DNA of 64,000 nucleotides from Hahella ganghwensis DSM 17046. GTDB taxonomy: Bacteria; Pseudomonadota; Gammaproteobacteria; Pseudomonadales; Oleiphilaceae. The notes below the pieces were generated by a model, which ran no database searches, was not told the origin of the DNA, and saw only the letters and a list, made by a program, of their open reading frames with translations. Below are positions 45,079-52,723 of the stretch, piece by piece (position 1 is the stretch's first letter; each line of letters begins with the position of its first letter). The stretch lies in contig NZ_AQXX01000107.1 in NCBI RefSeq assembly GCF_000376785.1, positions 1 through 64,000 on the forward strand. The letters are read 5' to 3'. The translations under genes were made by a program, and so were the position numbers.

Positions 45079-47181
45079 ATGCAGTTAAAACCCTCTCATT
45101 GTGCCATGGCACTGCTGCCATTGGCTGTTGTCACCTGTTTGTCTCAAGCCGCCCCCACTGTTTTGGATGAAGCCGTTATTTCTTCCACCAGAACAGGGAC
45201 AGAGAAAGAGGATTCTCCCCAGGTTGTGACCGTGATTACACGGGAACAAATTGAAAAGCAGTTAACCATTACATCAGATACTTCTCAGATTCTGAGCAAT
45301 CTTTTACCAGCATACTCACCCAACCGCCAGAAACTCACCAGCAGCGGAGAAACCTTCCGCGGCCGCTCAGCCTTGTTGCTAATTGATGGCGTTCCGCAGT
45401 CCAATCCTTTACGTAATGCTGGTCGTTCAGGCCACACTATTGACATGTCCATGGTCGAGCGTATCGAAGTGATCCACGGTGCCAATGCCATTCACGGACT
45501 TGGCGCCACTGGCGGTATCATCAACTTCATCACCCGTCGTCCCACTGCAGAAAGCTTCAAACAACATGCAGAAATTCAGACGACCACTCCGACAGAAGAA
45601 CTGGATAGCGATACTTTAAGCTACAAACTGAATTACCGGGCTGAAGGCACCCACGAAAATATCGAGTACCTGTTCGGCGTTACCTATGAAGAACAGGGGC
45701 TATACCTGGACGCAGATGGCGACAATATCGGTGTTGATAATACCCAGGGCGATCTAATGGACTCTCAAGCCTATGACCTGTTCGCCAAGCTGGGTTACTG
45801 GATTGACGACAATCAGAACATTGAACTGGAGATCAACCGGTTCATCCTTGAAGGCAACATGAATTATGTCAGCGTTACCGGTGATCGTAGTAATGGTATT
45901 GCTACAACCTCCGCTGAAGGGACACCGAAGGGGATTGCCCCGCGCAACAGGGTACTGACAGCCAGCGTTAATTATCGCCACGATGACTTCTATGGCATGA
46001 CACTTACCGCCCAGGCATACAGCCAGCAGTTTGAAGGACGCTTCGGTGCTACGCTGACTTCAACCTTTCAGGATACCAGTATCGCACCAGACGGCACGCT
46101 CTATGATCAGTCACAAAATGAGTCAGACAAACTGGGCGCAAAATTAACTCTCAGTAAAGCGGATCTGTTCGACAATACGCTGAAATTAACCGGCGGGCTT
46201 GATCTTCTGCAGGACACCACCCAACAACGCCTGGTTCTGACGGATCGCAGTTGGGTACCCGAAACCACTTATAACAATTACGCTCCCTTCCTGCAGGCAG
46301 AATTCAAGCCTGTGGATAGCGTGATCCTCCACGCGGGTGTACGTTATGAACACGCAGAACTGGATGTGGATACCTTCCAGACCCTGGCTTCAGCCAATAG
46401 TGTCAGTGTGGAGGGAGGTAACCCCAGCTTCAGCGAAACTCTGTACAACACCGGCCTCGTCATCAAGCCTTTAGATTGGCTGAGCCTGTTTGCCAACTAC
46501 TCAGAAGGTTTCGGTATGCCTGACGCGGGCCGTGTACTGCGCGGTATCAACCAGCCGGATCAGGATGTGGATGAGTTTCTGAACCTGCAACCTATTCTAA
46601 CCGACAACCGGGAAATCGGGCTCCGTATCGATATGCAACCCGTTGCCTTCGAATTGAGCTACTACCAGTCAGATTCAGATCTTGGCTCCCGCCTTGAGAA
46701 CATTGACGGTATTTATTTCGTCAAACGGGAGAAAACAGAAATCGACGGCATCGAAGCATCCCTGGGTATCCAGGCACATGAGCGACATCATCTGGAGTTC
46801 ACTTATTCCCGCATTAACGGAGAATATGACAGCGACAAGGATGGATCAGTGGACAGCAAGCTCGATGGCCTTAACATCTCTCCAAACCGGCTAATAGTCA
46901 GCTGGAACGCCAACTGGTCTCCTAATCTCAGTTCCACTTTACAGACCAGCCATGCGTTTGACCGCAGTTTTGATGACCCCGAGAAGGAGTTTGACGGTTT
47001 TACCTTAGTGGATGCTTCGATCGGTTATCAGCTTCCGGTTGGTAAGTTAAGTGTCGCCGTAGCCAACCTGCTAAACGAAGACTACATCACCTACTACTCG
47101 CAAAGTGCGATTGTGAATGATGACAGATATTTCAAAGGTCGCGGCCGCACGCTGACACTGGGGTACGGTCTGGACTTCTAA
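45079..47181 (+). CDS. TonB-dependent siderophore receptor, second system
   Basis: This encodes 700 residues. It has a signal peptide (ending near SQAAPT), a TonB-box-like VLDEAVISSTR, a plug domain (RSALLLIDGVPQSNP, GANAIHGLGATGGIINFITRRP) and a C-terminal barrel ending in GYGLDF. AGGT/GAGG lies before the ATG at 45079. It resembles vibrioferrin and achromobactin receptors (PvuA/Acr) in size and plug style, by memory. It is the outer-membrane gate for the product of the second locus, and the Fur boxes upstream indicate iron repression. Confidence 0.9.
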   Translation: MQLKPSHCAMALLPLAVVTCLSQAAPTVLDEAVISSTRTGTEKEDSPQVVTVITREQIEKQLTITSDTSQILSNLLPAYSPNRQKLTSSGETFRGRSALLLIDGVPQSNPLRNAGRSGHTIDMSMVERIEVIHGANAIHGLGATGGIINFITRRPTAESFKQHAEIQTTTPTEELDSDTLSYKLNYRAEGTHENIEYLFGVTYEEQGLYLDADGDNIGVDNTQGDLMDSQAYDLFAKLGYWIDDNQNIELEINRFILEGNMNYVSVTGDRSNGIATTSAEGTPKGIAPRNRVLTASVNYRHDDFYGMTLTAQAYSQQFEGRFGATLTSTFQDTSIAPDGTLYDQSQNESDKLGAKLTLSKADLFDNTLKLTGGLDLLQDTTQQRLVLTDRSWVPETTYNNYAPFLQAEFKPVDSVILHAGVRYEHAELDVDTFQTLASANSVSVEGGNPSFSETLYNTGLVIKPLDWLSLFANYSEGFGMPDAGRVLRGINQPDQDVDEFLNLQPILTDNREIGLRIDMQPVAFELSYYQSDSDLGSRLENIDGIYFVKREKTEIDGIEASLGIQAHERHHLEFTYSRINGEYDSDKDGSVDSKLDGLNISPNRLIVSWNANWSPNLSSTLQTSHAFDRSFDDPEKEFDGFTLVDASIGYQLPVGKLSVAVANLLNEDYITYYSQSAIVNDDRYFKGRGRTLTLGYGLDF

Positions 47182-47193
47182 ACGGGAAGATTA

Positions 47194-47232
47194 TTGAAGT
47201 GACCGATGGGGACTGCCTGACGGTCACTTCAA
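47194..47232 (+). terminator. Hairpin after the second receptor
   Basis: TTGAAGTGACCG and CGGTCACTTCAA form a perfect 12-bp stem with a 15-base loop. It stands between convergent genes. Confidence 0.6.
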
Positions 47233-47271
47233 TTCACAAAGCCGATAGTCTCCGACCAGAAGCAGACTTCA

Positions 47272-47694
47272 TCAGCCTTGCGCTAACAGGTCATCCACCA
47301 TGGTTAACGCCTGTTCTACGGACATCACCACTTTCATCGGACACGGAAATGCCGCCTGAACCTGAGGTCGAAGCAGCTTGTCCGCCTGGATCTGATCACG
47401 GGCAATTCTCACAATTCCCCTGCATTGAGAGGCCACAGCCTCCCGATTCGCCTTAAACCAAAGTACCTGCTGTTTTTTTCCTTCCAATGGAAAATCCAAT
47501 AAGGCCCCATTTTCCATTACGATAACGTAAGGCTCCCCACGCTGTAATGCCTGGTCCATGGACACCAGCCACTCTTCGACCTGATGAAGCGTTACATTTC
47601 CCGAAAACCTCACCCACAGTACCGGCCAATATTCATCACTGATCTGAATTCCATGATATTGCTGGGTAAGAGAAATAAAGGGGGGCACCGACAT
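47272..47694 (-). CDS. Small STAS-like protein of unknown function
   Basis: This encodes 140 residues without signal or membrane segments. The pattern of alternating strands and helices (ISDEYWPVLWVRFSGNVTLHQVEEWL, YVIVMENGALLDFP, CRGIVRIARD) resembles SpoIIAA/STAS-like domains that take part in regulation. It is convergent to the receptor and divergent from exbB, sharing the Fur region with exbB. A role in iron uptake is suggested only by position. No named family is recognised with confidence. Confidence 0.6.
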   Translation of the reverse strand: MSVPPFISLTQQYHGIQISDEYWPVLWVRFSGNVTLHQVEEWLVSMDQALQRGEPYVIVMENGALLDFPLEGKKQQVLWFKANREAVASQCRGIVRIARDQIQADKLLRPQVQAAFPCPMKVVMSVEQALTMVDDLLAQG

Positions 47695-47744
47695 TTGCAG
47701 ACTCCATGATTGAAGGGCTTATTGCTACAAGGAATGAGCTGTTT

Positions 47745-47790
47745 ACAATTGATATTCATTATCAATTGTGTATGATTATCAGTTATTCTA
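47745..47790. promoter_or_regulatory. Fur boxes between exbB and the STAS-like gene
   Basis: AATTGATATTCATTATCAATT (47748-47768) is a palindrome of 8-base arms, and TATGATTATCAGTTA follows closely. Both match the Fur hexamer pattern. The site lies about 75 bases before exbB. Confidence 0.75.
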
Positions 47791-47840
47791 TCTTATAAGC
47801 CAAGATTGTTTTCAAAGTACAAACCAAATTAGGAGGTACT

Positions 47841-48278
47841 GTGGAGTCGCTATCCATGTGGCTGGATGTCGCCGTGTTTTCCGTCCTTGGCACCATGAGT
47901 TTCATTGTGGTCTGGCTCGGTGTGGAACGAGTGCTCTATCTAAAGCGTCTGCCTGTTTCAAGTTACTCAAGCTACGACACACTGACGGTCGACCTAAGCC
48001 GCAATATCACGACCCTTTACAGCATCGGCGCCAATGCTCCATACGTCGGCCTGCTGGGTACCGTCGCCGGTATCCTTCTGACTTTTTACGACATGGGACA
48101 GCGGGGACAGGTGGATGTCAGTGCGGTCATGAGCGGCCTGGCCCTGGCCCTGAAAGCGACTGCCCTGGGTCTGGCTGTCGCCATACCCACCATTATTCTG
48201 GTTAATGGCCTGAATCGGAAAATTGAAGTCAAACAGGCCATGTGGCGGGCGCAACAGCAACAAGCGGCGGCAACATGA
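47841..48278 (+). CDS. exbB: ExbB, short TonB-system proton channel subunit
   Basis: This encodes 145 residues from a GTG with AGGAGG five bases upstream. Three membrane helices; the MotA/ExbB core is GANAPYVGLLGTVAGILLTF followed by LALALKATALGLAVAIPTIIL. It is shorter than E. coli ExbB (244), as in dedicated TonB sets of marine bacteria. With ExbD it converts proton flow into motion of TonB to energise the receptors. Its stop overlaps the exbD start. Confidence 0.92.
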   Translation: MESLSMWLDVAVFSVLGTMSFIVVWLGVERVLYLKRLPVSSYSSYDTLTVDLSRNITTLYSIGANAPYVGLLGTVAGILLTFYDMGQRGQVDVSAVMSGLALALKATALGLAVAIPTIILVNGLNRKIEVKQAMWRAQQQQAAAT

Positions 48279-48652
48279 AAAAGTTCGACCAGATCAATGT
48301 CATTCCATTTATCGACATCATGCTGGTACTCCTGGCCATCGTGTTAACGACCGCCACTTTTGTCGTTCAGGGCCGTATTCCCGTCACTCTTCCGGAATCC
48401 CAGCAAGTGGATACTCCGGCAAAGGACACGATTGACATCACCCTGACAATTGCGTCAGACGAGTCACTTTACTGGAATGACGAAGCCATTGACCTTGAAG
48501 GACTAACACAGCGTTTACAAAAAACAGACACCCAGCCGGTAAAACTGTTGGTGGATGCGGAAGCTGTTTTCCGTCGCTTTGTGGAAGTCACCGACATCCT
48601 GAAACAGCAATCATTTAACGATGTATCCATCCTGGCGAAGCGTGCAACATGA
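48275..48652 (+). CDS. exbD: ExbD
   Basis: This encodes 125 residues. The single N-terminal helix contains the proton-carrying Asp in INVIPFIDIMLVLLAIVL, and the periplasmic domain includes ILVDAEAVFRRFVEV-type sequence (here LLVDAEAVFRRF). ATG at 48275 overlaps the exbB stop (ATGA). Works with ExbB and TonB. Confidence 0.93.
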   Translation: MKKFDQINVIPFIDIMLVLLAIVLTTATFVVQGRIPVTLPESQQVDTPAKDTIDITLTIASDESLYWNDEAIDLEGLTQRLQKTDTQPVKLLVDAEAVFRRFVEVTDILKQQSFNDVSILAKRAT

Positions 48653-49515
48653 AGTACCACCTGATTGGATTCAGCACAGCACTTACCCTCCATGCCGGTC
48701 TGGTCGCAGCAGGCGTTTACTGGTACCAGGAAAATACCTCGCCGCCCCCTCAGGGAACGCCTGTCGCCGTGGCAATCAGCCAGATAGGCTGGTCACAACC
48801 TGAAATCGCCCAGACACCTGCTCCTATAGAGCAACCGGAAACCGTTGAGCAGGTTGCGGATCAACCCCCTACTCCAGTAGAAGACGTACCTCCACGAGTC
48901 GAAGAAGTCATACCGGAACCCATTGCTGAACCTGAGGTTGTCGAAACGACACCTGTTCCTCCAGAACCTGAGGTTAAGCAGGTTACAGAGCCTGCCCCGG
49001 AACCTCCACAAGTGGTAGAGCAGTCCAAGCCCGAAACGCCCCAACCATCGGACACACAGGAACAGCCAGAGCCCCCTGAAGAAGTGGTTGCTGAGGCCAA
49101 AGAGACGCCAAATACCGACACTGCTGAGTCTGAGGAACAGCTTCAGAAAGAGTCCTCCCAACTGGCAAGTAGTGCTCCAGGCGTCGAGGAGAGTGTCGCA
49201 ACTGATGCACCAGTGATTGACCCTCGTCTTGAACAGGAGTACCTGGCGGCACTGCACAGAGCATTGCAGAAAGCGATGCAATATCCTCGACGTGCCAAGC
49301 GTCGCCGTCAGGAAGGGGTCGCACTGGTGGAGTTTACGGTTTACCGGGAAGGAAAACTCGAAGGTATTCAACTCAGAGAAAGCTCAGGTTTTCCAATTCT
49401 GGACGAAGCCGCGCTGGATACCGTCAGGTCCATCAAGAAATTCAAGCCAATACCAGATCAACTAGCCAAGAATATGCTGACACTGGCCATTCCGATCAGG
49501 TTTCAGCTACGTTAA
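48649..49515 (+). CDS. tonB: TonB energy-transducing protein
   Basis: This encodes 288 residues. It has one N-terminal membrane helix (LIGFSTALTLHAGLVAAGVYW), a long Pro/Glu-rich periplasmic spacer (about 45-185, many PEP and EPE units), and a C-terminal TonB domain with YPRRAKRRRQEGVALVEF and a final IPIRFQLR. ATGA overlap with exbD. It contacts TonB boxes of the receptors, most likely both receptors in this window. It ends 13 bases from the convergent ATPase gene. Confidence 0.93.
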   Translation: MKYHLIGFSTALTLHAGLVAAGVYWYQENTSPPPQGTPVAVAISQIGWSQPEIAQTPAPIEQPETVEQVADQPPTPVEDVPPRVEEVIPEPIAEPEVVETTPVPPEPEVKQVTEPAPEPPQVVEQSKPETPQPSDTQEQPEPPEEVVAEAKETPNTDTAESEEQLQKESSQLASSAPGVEESVATDAPVIDPRLEQEYLAALHRALQKAMQYPRRAKRRRQEGVALVEFTVYREGKLEGIQLRESSGFPILDEAALDTVRSIKKFKPIPDQLAKNMLTLAIPIRFQLR

Positions 49516-49528
49516 ATCTTCTGAAACT

Positions 49529-51637
49529 CTATTCAAGACGTACCCGATATACTTCAGATAACGATGTGGTTCGTCGGCGTGCCAAGGTCAATGCATTTTC
49601 CGTCAGCGGCACCATGCCTTCACGAACAGCTTGGGCGTGAATATCGTTAACCGCCACACCTCGCTGGATTAATGAGTGCATATCCGGAGTAATCTTCAAT
49701 AGTTCATAGACGGCAATTCGACCGCTGAAACCAGTCTGATGGCAGTGATCGCACCCCTGCCCCTTATAGAAAACTTCCTCCGCCGAAATGCCAAGAGACT
49801 TGAGGAACAGAGGCTCCGGAGTCTCCTCTTTCATACAATGAGGACAATTTCGTCGAACCAACCGTTGGGCTAATACCCCCAGCACCGTTGCATTGAGCAG
49901 GAAAGGTTCTACTCCCATCTCTATTAATCGGGTGATAGCACCAGCAGCATCGTTGGTATGAAGTGTACTGAGAACCAAGTGCCCGGTGAGTGCGCTTTCC
50001 ACGGCAATTTTACCGGTTTCCTCATCCCGGATTTCACCAATCATGATCACGTCCGGGTCATGCCTGAGGATATGACGCAACGCCCTGGCAAAGCTATAAC
50101 CGGGGGCAGTATTCACCTGAATCTGTTCAATACCGTCAATGTGATACTCCACCGGATCTTCAACCGTGATGATATTGACGTTCTGTTTTATCACTTCCTG
50201 CAGCGCAGCATAAAGGGTTGTGGATTTGCCTGATCCGGTCGGACCGGTGACCAGAATCATGCCATAACTCTTATTCAGCAGATCGGTAAACAACTCTTCG
50301 TCTCTGGGATTAAATCCCAGCTCACTGATCGATAACAATCCCGCATTCAGGTTTAACAGTCGGATTACCACACTTTCCCCTTCAACAGTGGGAATAATGG
50401 AGATCCGAAGGTCCACCATCGCTTCACCATCCACCACCCGGGAACGACCATCCTGGGGCAACCGGCGCTCGGCAATGTCCATCGTTCCCAGAATCTTGAT
50501 ACGGCTGACCACAGCGGGTAACAGATTCTTGCTGAAACTCCGAACTTTGATCAGGGAGCCATCAATCCTGTAATACAGATCTGCGATATTTTCCCTTGGA
50601 CGGATATGAATATCCGATGCTCGTCGTCTGATACCTTCTACAATAACCCGGCTAACCAATCGAATGATGGGCTTTTCCCGGCTGAGCCTTTCCAGCTCAC
50701 CAACTTCCCGGTCTTTATGGGGAACAGAATCGTTGTTTTGACGGTCATCCTCCGCGGCGAGAATTTCATCGTCAATGGTGCTTTCGCCGTAAAACTCGCC
50801 AATGGCCTGGAGGATGTCCCGTTTACTGGCGGTAACCAATTCAAGGTGACGATTGGTAATAAACTGGAGGGCATCAATAGTATCGATATTACAAGGGTCA
50901 TCGAGTGCTACAACCAGCTTTTCATTTTCCAGACTGATCGGCATCACAAGGTTATGCCGGGCAAAGTCTCCCGGCACCAGAGCAACAGCCTCTGGCGTAA
51001 TCGCAAACTGCTTCAGTTGAATAAAAGGAATAGCCAGTTTATTGGCCAGAGCACGATGTACTTGCTCGTCAGTCATCCCCTTTGATTTTTCAAGCTCATC
51101 CCGCATTTCCCGGGCCTGCACCATCGCAGGCGACAAGGATGTGTCCTGAGGCGTGTATAGGTCCACATCAGAGTCTGACACTTGAGGGTCACTTCCATTA
51201 GATGGCTCAATCTGATAGTTCTTGATTCCCGTCGCAGGGATAAACAGTCGACTGACGGAATACTTATCTTCAAATCGAAATAGACTCAGCCCGGCTTCAC
51301 TTGAGGCAAATCCTAGTGTTTTACCCCGAATGCGCTTACCGTCATTGAACTCTACCAGATAGCTTTCAGGCGCCAGAGACTGCTCTTTTATGAGATCACT
51401 GGGAATCAGTTTGTGAGTAAACACGAGATAACGCATTTCTGAAAAATCAATTGGCGTCAGGTGCTCATCTGACTGATCGGAAATCTCGATACGCTGCTGA
51501 ACCCCATCCAAGGTTTTCAACACACCGGGAATGAGAAAGCCATTGTGGAGATGCACAACGACATCTGCGCCATACAGAGATTCTTCACTACTTTTTGTCG
51601 CAAAAGGCAGTGCGGGAAGATCAATCGGAGAACTAAT
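49529..51637 (-). CDS. GspE/PilB-family secretion ATPase, apparent ATT start
   Basis: This encodes 702 residues if it begins at an ATT codon at 51637. The order is: an N-terminal region with PilZ-like character (HLHNGFLIPGVLKTLDG), a GspE_N domain (about 180-280), then the ATPase: ASDIHIRPR, Walker A GPTGSGKST, EDPVEYHIDG, Walker B DPDVIMIGEIRD, and the zinc motif CPHC...CDHC. A perfect AAGGAGG lies six bases before ATT, and a TGA stop is just upstream, leaving no room for another start. The GTG at 51556 lacks a ribosome site. It drives pilus or type II assembly, but no partner genes are present. Confidence 0.85.
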   Translation of the reverse strand: MSSPIDLPALPFATKSSEESLYGADVVVHLHNGFLIPGVLKTLDGVQQRIEISDQSDEHLTPIDFSEMRYLVFTHKLIPSDLIKEQSLAPESYLVEFNDGKRIRGKTLGFASSEAGLSLFRFEDKYSVSRLFIPATGIKNYQIEPSNGSDPQVSDSDVDLYTPQDTSLSPAMVQAREMRDELEKSKGMTDEQVHRALANKLAIPFIQLKQFAITPEAVALVPGDFARHNLVMPISLENEKLVVALDDPCNIDTIDALQFITNRHLELVTASKRDILQAIGEFYGESTIDDEILAAEDDRQNNDSVPHKDREVGELERLSREKPIIRLVSRVIVEGIRRRASDIHIRPRENIADLYYRIDGSLIKVRSFSKNLLPAVVSRIKILGTMDIAERRLPQDGRSRVVDGEAMVDLRISIIPTVEGESVVIRLLNLNAGLLSISELGFNPRDEELFTDLLNKSYGMILVTGPTGSGKSTTLYAALQEVIKQNVNIITVEDPVEYHIDGIEQIQVNTAPGYSFARALRHILRHDPDVIMIGEIRDEETGKIAVESALTGHLVLSTLHTNDAAGAITRLIEMGVEPFLLNATVLGVLAQRLVRRNCPHCMKEETPEPLFLKSLGISAEEVFYKGQGCDHCHQTGFSGRIAVYELLKITPDMHSLIQRGVAVNDIHAQAVREGMVPLTENALTLARRRTTSLSEVYRVRLE

Positions 51638-51643
51638 GGCGGA

Positions 51644-51650
51644 CCTCCTT
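51644..51650 (-). promoter_or_regulatory. Ribosome binding site that points to an ATT start
   Basis: AAGGAGG on the minus strand, followed by TCCGCC and then ATT AGT TCT. The next in-frame codon upstream of this block is TGA. It decides the start of the GspE/PilB-type gene. Confidence 0.7.
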
Positions 51651-51746
51651 CAAACGAACGCAATTTAAATAAATATAGCTCGCTTTTCAGGCTGGTCAGC
51701 GATTCATACCAAGTGATTAAAAAATTGGTCCAAAATGCTTTTTGCC

Positions 51747-52643
51747 TTACCTGAGCAAAGGATATTCCATCAACTGCTCCTGAAATTTCTCGGGAAGCCA
51801 CCAACTTGTATCCAAAGGCGGAGTACCTGGCGGAATCACGGGGTTCTTCAGCACGATCAACTTTCGGCTCTTGAGGTCTGCTCTCTCGATAAATTGCTGG
51901 GCTTCCTGAAGAAATAAATGTTCAAAGGAGCCATCTTCTATCGCCAGGCTAAGACCTGACTCAATTTTCTCAGCTAGATCGGGCCGCTTCCTGGTAACAA
52001 AGAAATAAACAGGATGGGGATAAAACAACATCACATTGTCGGCAACCTGTAACTGTTTTGAGTGCCGTTGTGCTTCGTCCCAGATTTCATTGAGACCACG
52101 ATGAAAGTAGTCGAAGCGGGCATGCATCAAAAGTGTAAACAGGGTCTCGTACTGGGCACTTGTGACGACCTTCAGGCCATTTGCTTCATAGACAGGTAAA
52201 TCCCCCCAATGAGTACCGTGGCCGCCCACATAACGGCGTAAATCCTCTAACGAGGCAATTTTTTGCAACTCTTCATGCTGTTCTTTTCTGACCAACAGAA
52301 GTCTTAGCCCCAGAATGCCGCGATAGATAGGAATCTTGATTGGGATAAGCTTTTTTTCACGCTCTCTACTGGTCGACATGAATTCCAGATCGATTTCCCC
52401 TTTTTCGACCATCAACTCACCCCGGGCTTCATTTAGTCCTGGGTAATCAATAGATCGAATTTCATATGGGACATCCAGCTTACTGAGAGCCAGATCAAGA
52501 ATTTTAAGGCCATATTGATATCTGGCCTGACTCTGGTAGTGAGTGACCTCAACAACCCTGTCATCCGGTGAGGTTTGTGCCTGCACCTGTCCAGATAATG
52601 ACCACACCACCAGACCAGGCATCAGCAGAATCCGGGTAATCAC
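51747..52643 (-). CDS. Periplasmic amino-acid-type binding protein (SBP_bac_3-like)
   Basis: This encodes 298 residues. The signal peptide (MITRILLMPGLVVWSLSGQVQA) leads to a periplasmic fold: LKILDLALSKLDVPYEI, LMVEKGEIDLEFMSTSREREKKLIPIKIPI, LLVRKEQHEELQKI, DYFHRGLNEIW and VYFFVTRKRPDLAEKIESGL. This pattern is seen in orphan amino-acid-like binding proteins that may serve sensing rather than transport. No ABC transporter genes adjoin it. It lies upstream of the secretion ATPase and downstream of the sigma-54 activator on the same strand. Confidence 0.75.
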   Translation of the reverse strand: MITRILLMPGLVVWSLSGQVQAQTSPDDRVVEVTHYQSQARYQYGLKILDLALSKLDVPYEIRSIDYPGLNEARGELMVEKGEIDLEFMSTSREREKKLIPIKIPIYRGILGLRLLLVRKEQHEELQKIASLEDLRRYVGGHGTHWGDLPVYEANGLKVVTSAQYETLFTLLMHARFDYFHRGLNEIWDEAQRHSKQLQVADNVMLFYPHPVYFFVTRKRPDLAEKIESGLSLAIEDGSFEHLFLQEAQQFIERADLKSRKLIVLKNPVIPPGTPPLDTSWWLPEKFQEQLMEYPLLR

Positions 52644-52723
52644 ACTGCCAGCCCCAAGTGAGAGATTAATTAGATATTAGGCAACAAACCTTATCACTTC
52701 AAATGTAGATCAGCAGGCGGCGC

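Noticed and set aside
48793-49371. 192-codon minus-strand frame
   Set aside because: It is antisense to the Pro/Glu-rich part of tonB; biased codons there leave the opposite strand open.
51517-51804. 95-codon minus-strand frame between the ATPase and binding-protein genes
   Set aside because: It overlaps both genes in another frame and lacks a ribosome site or domain.
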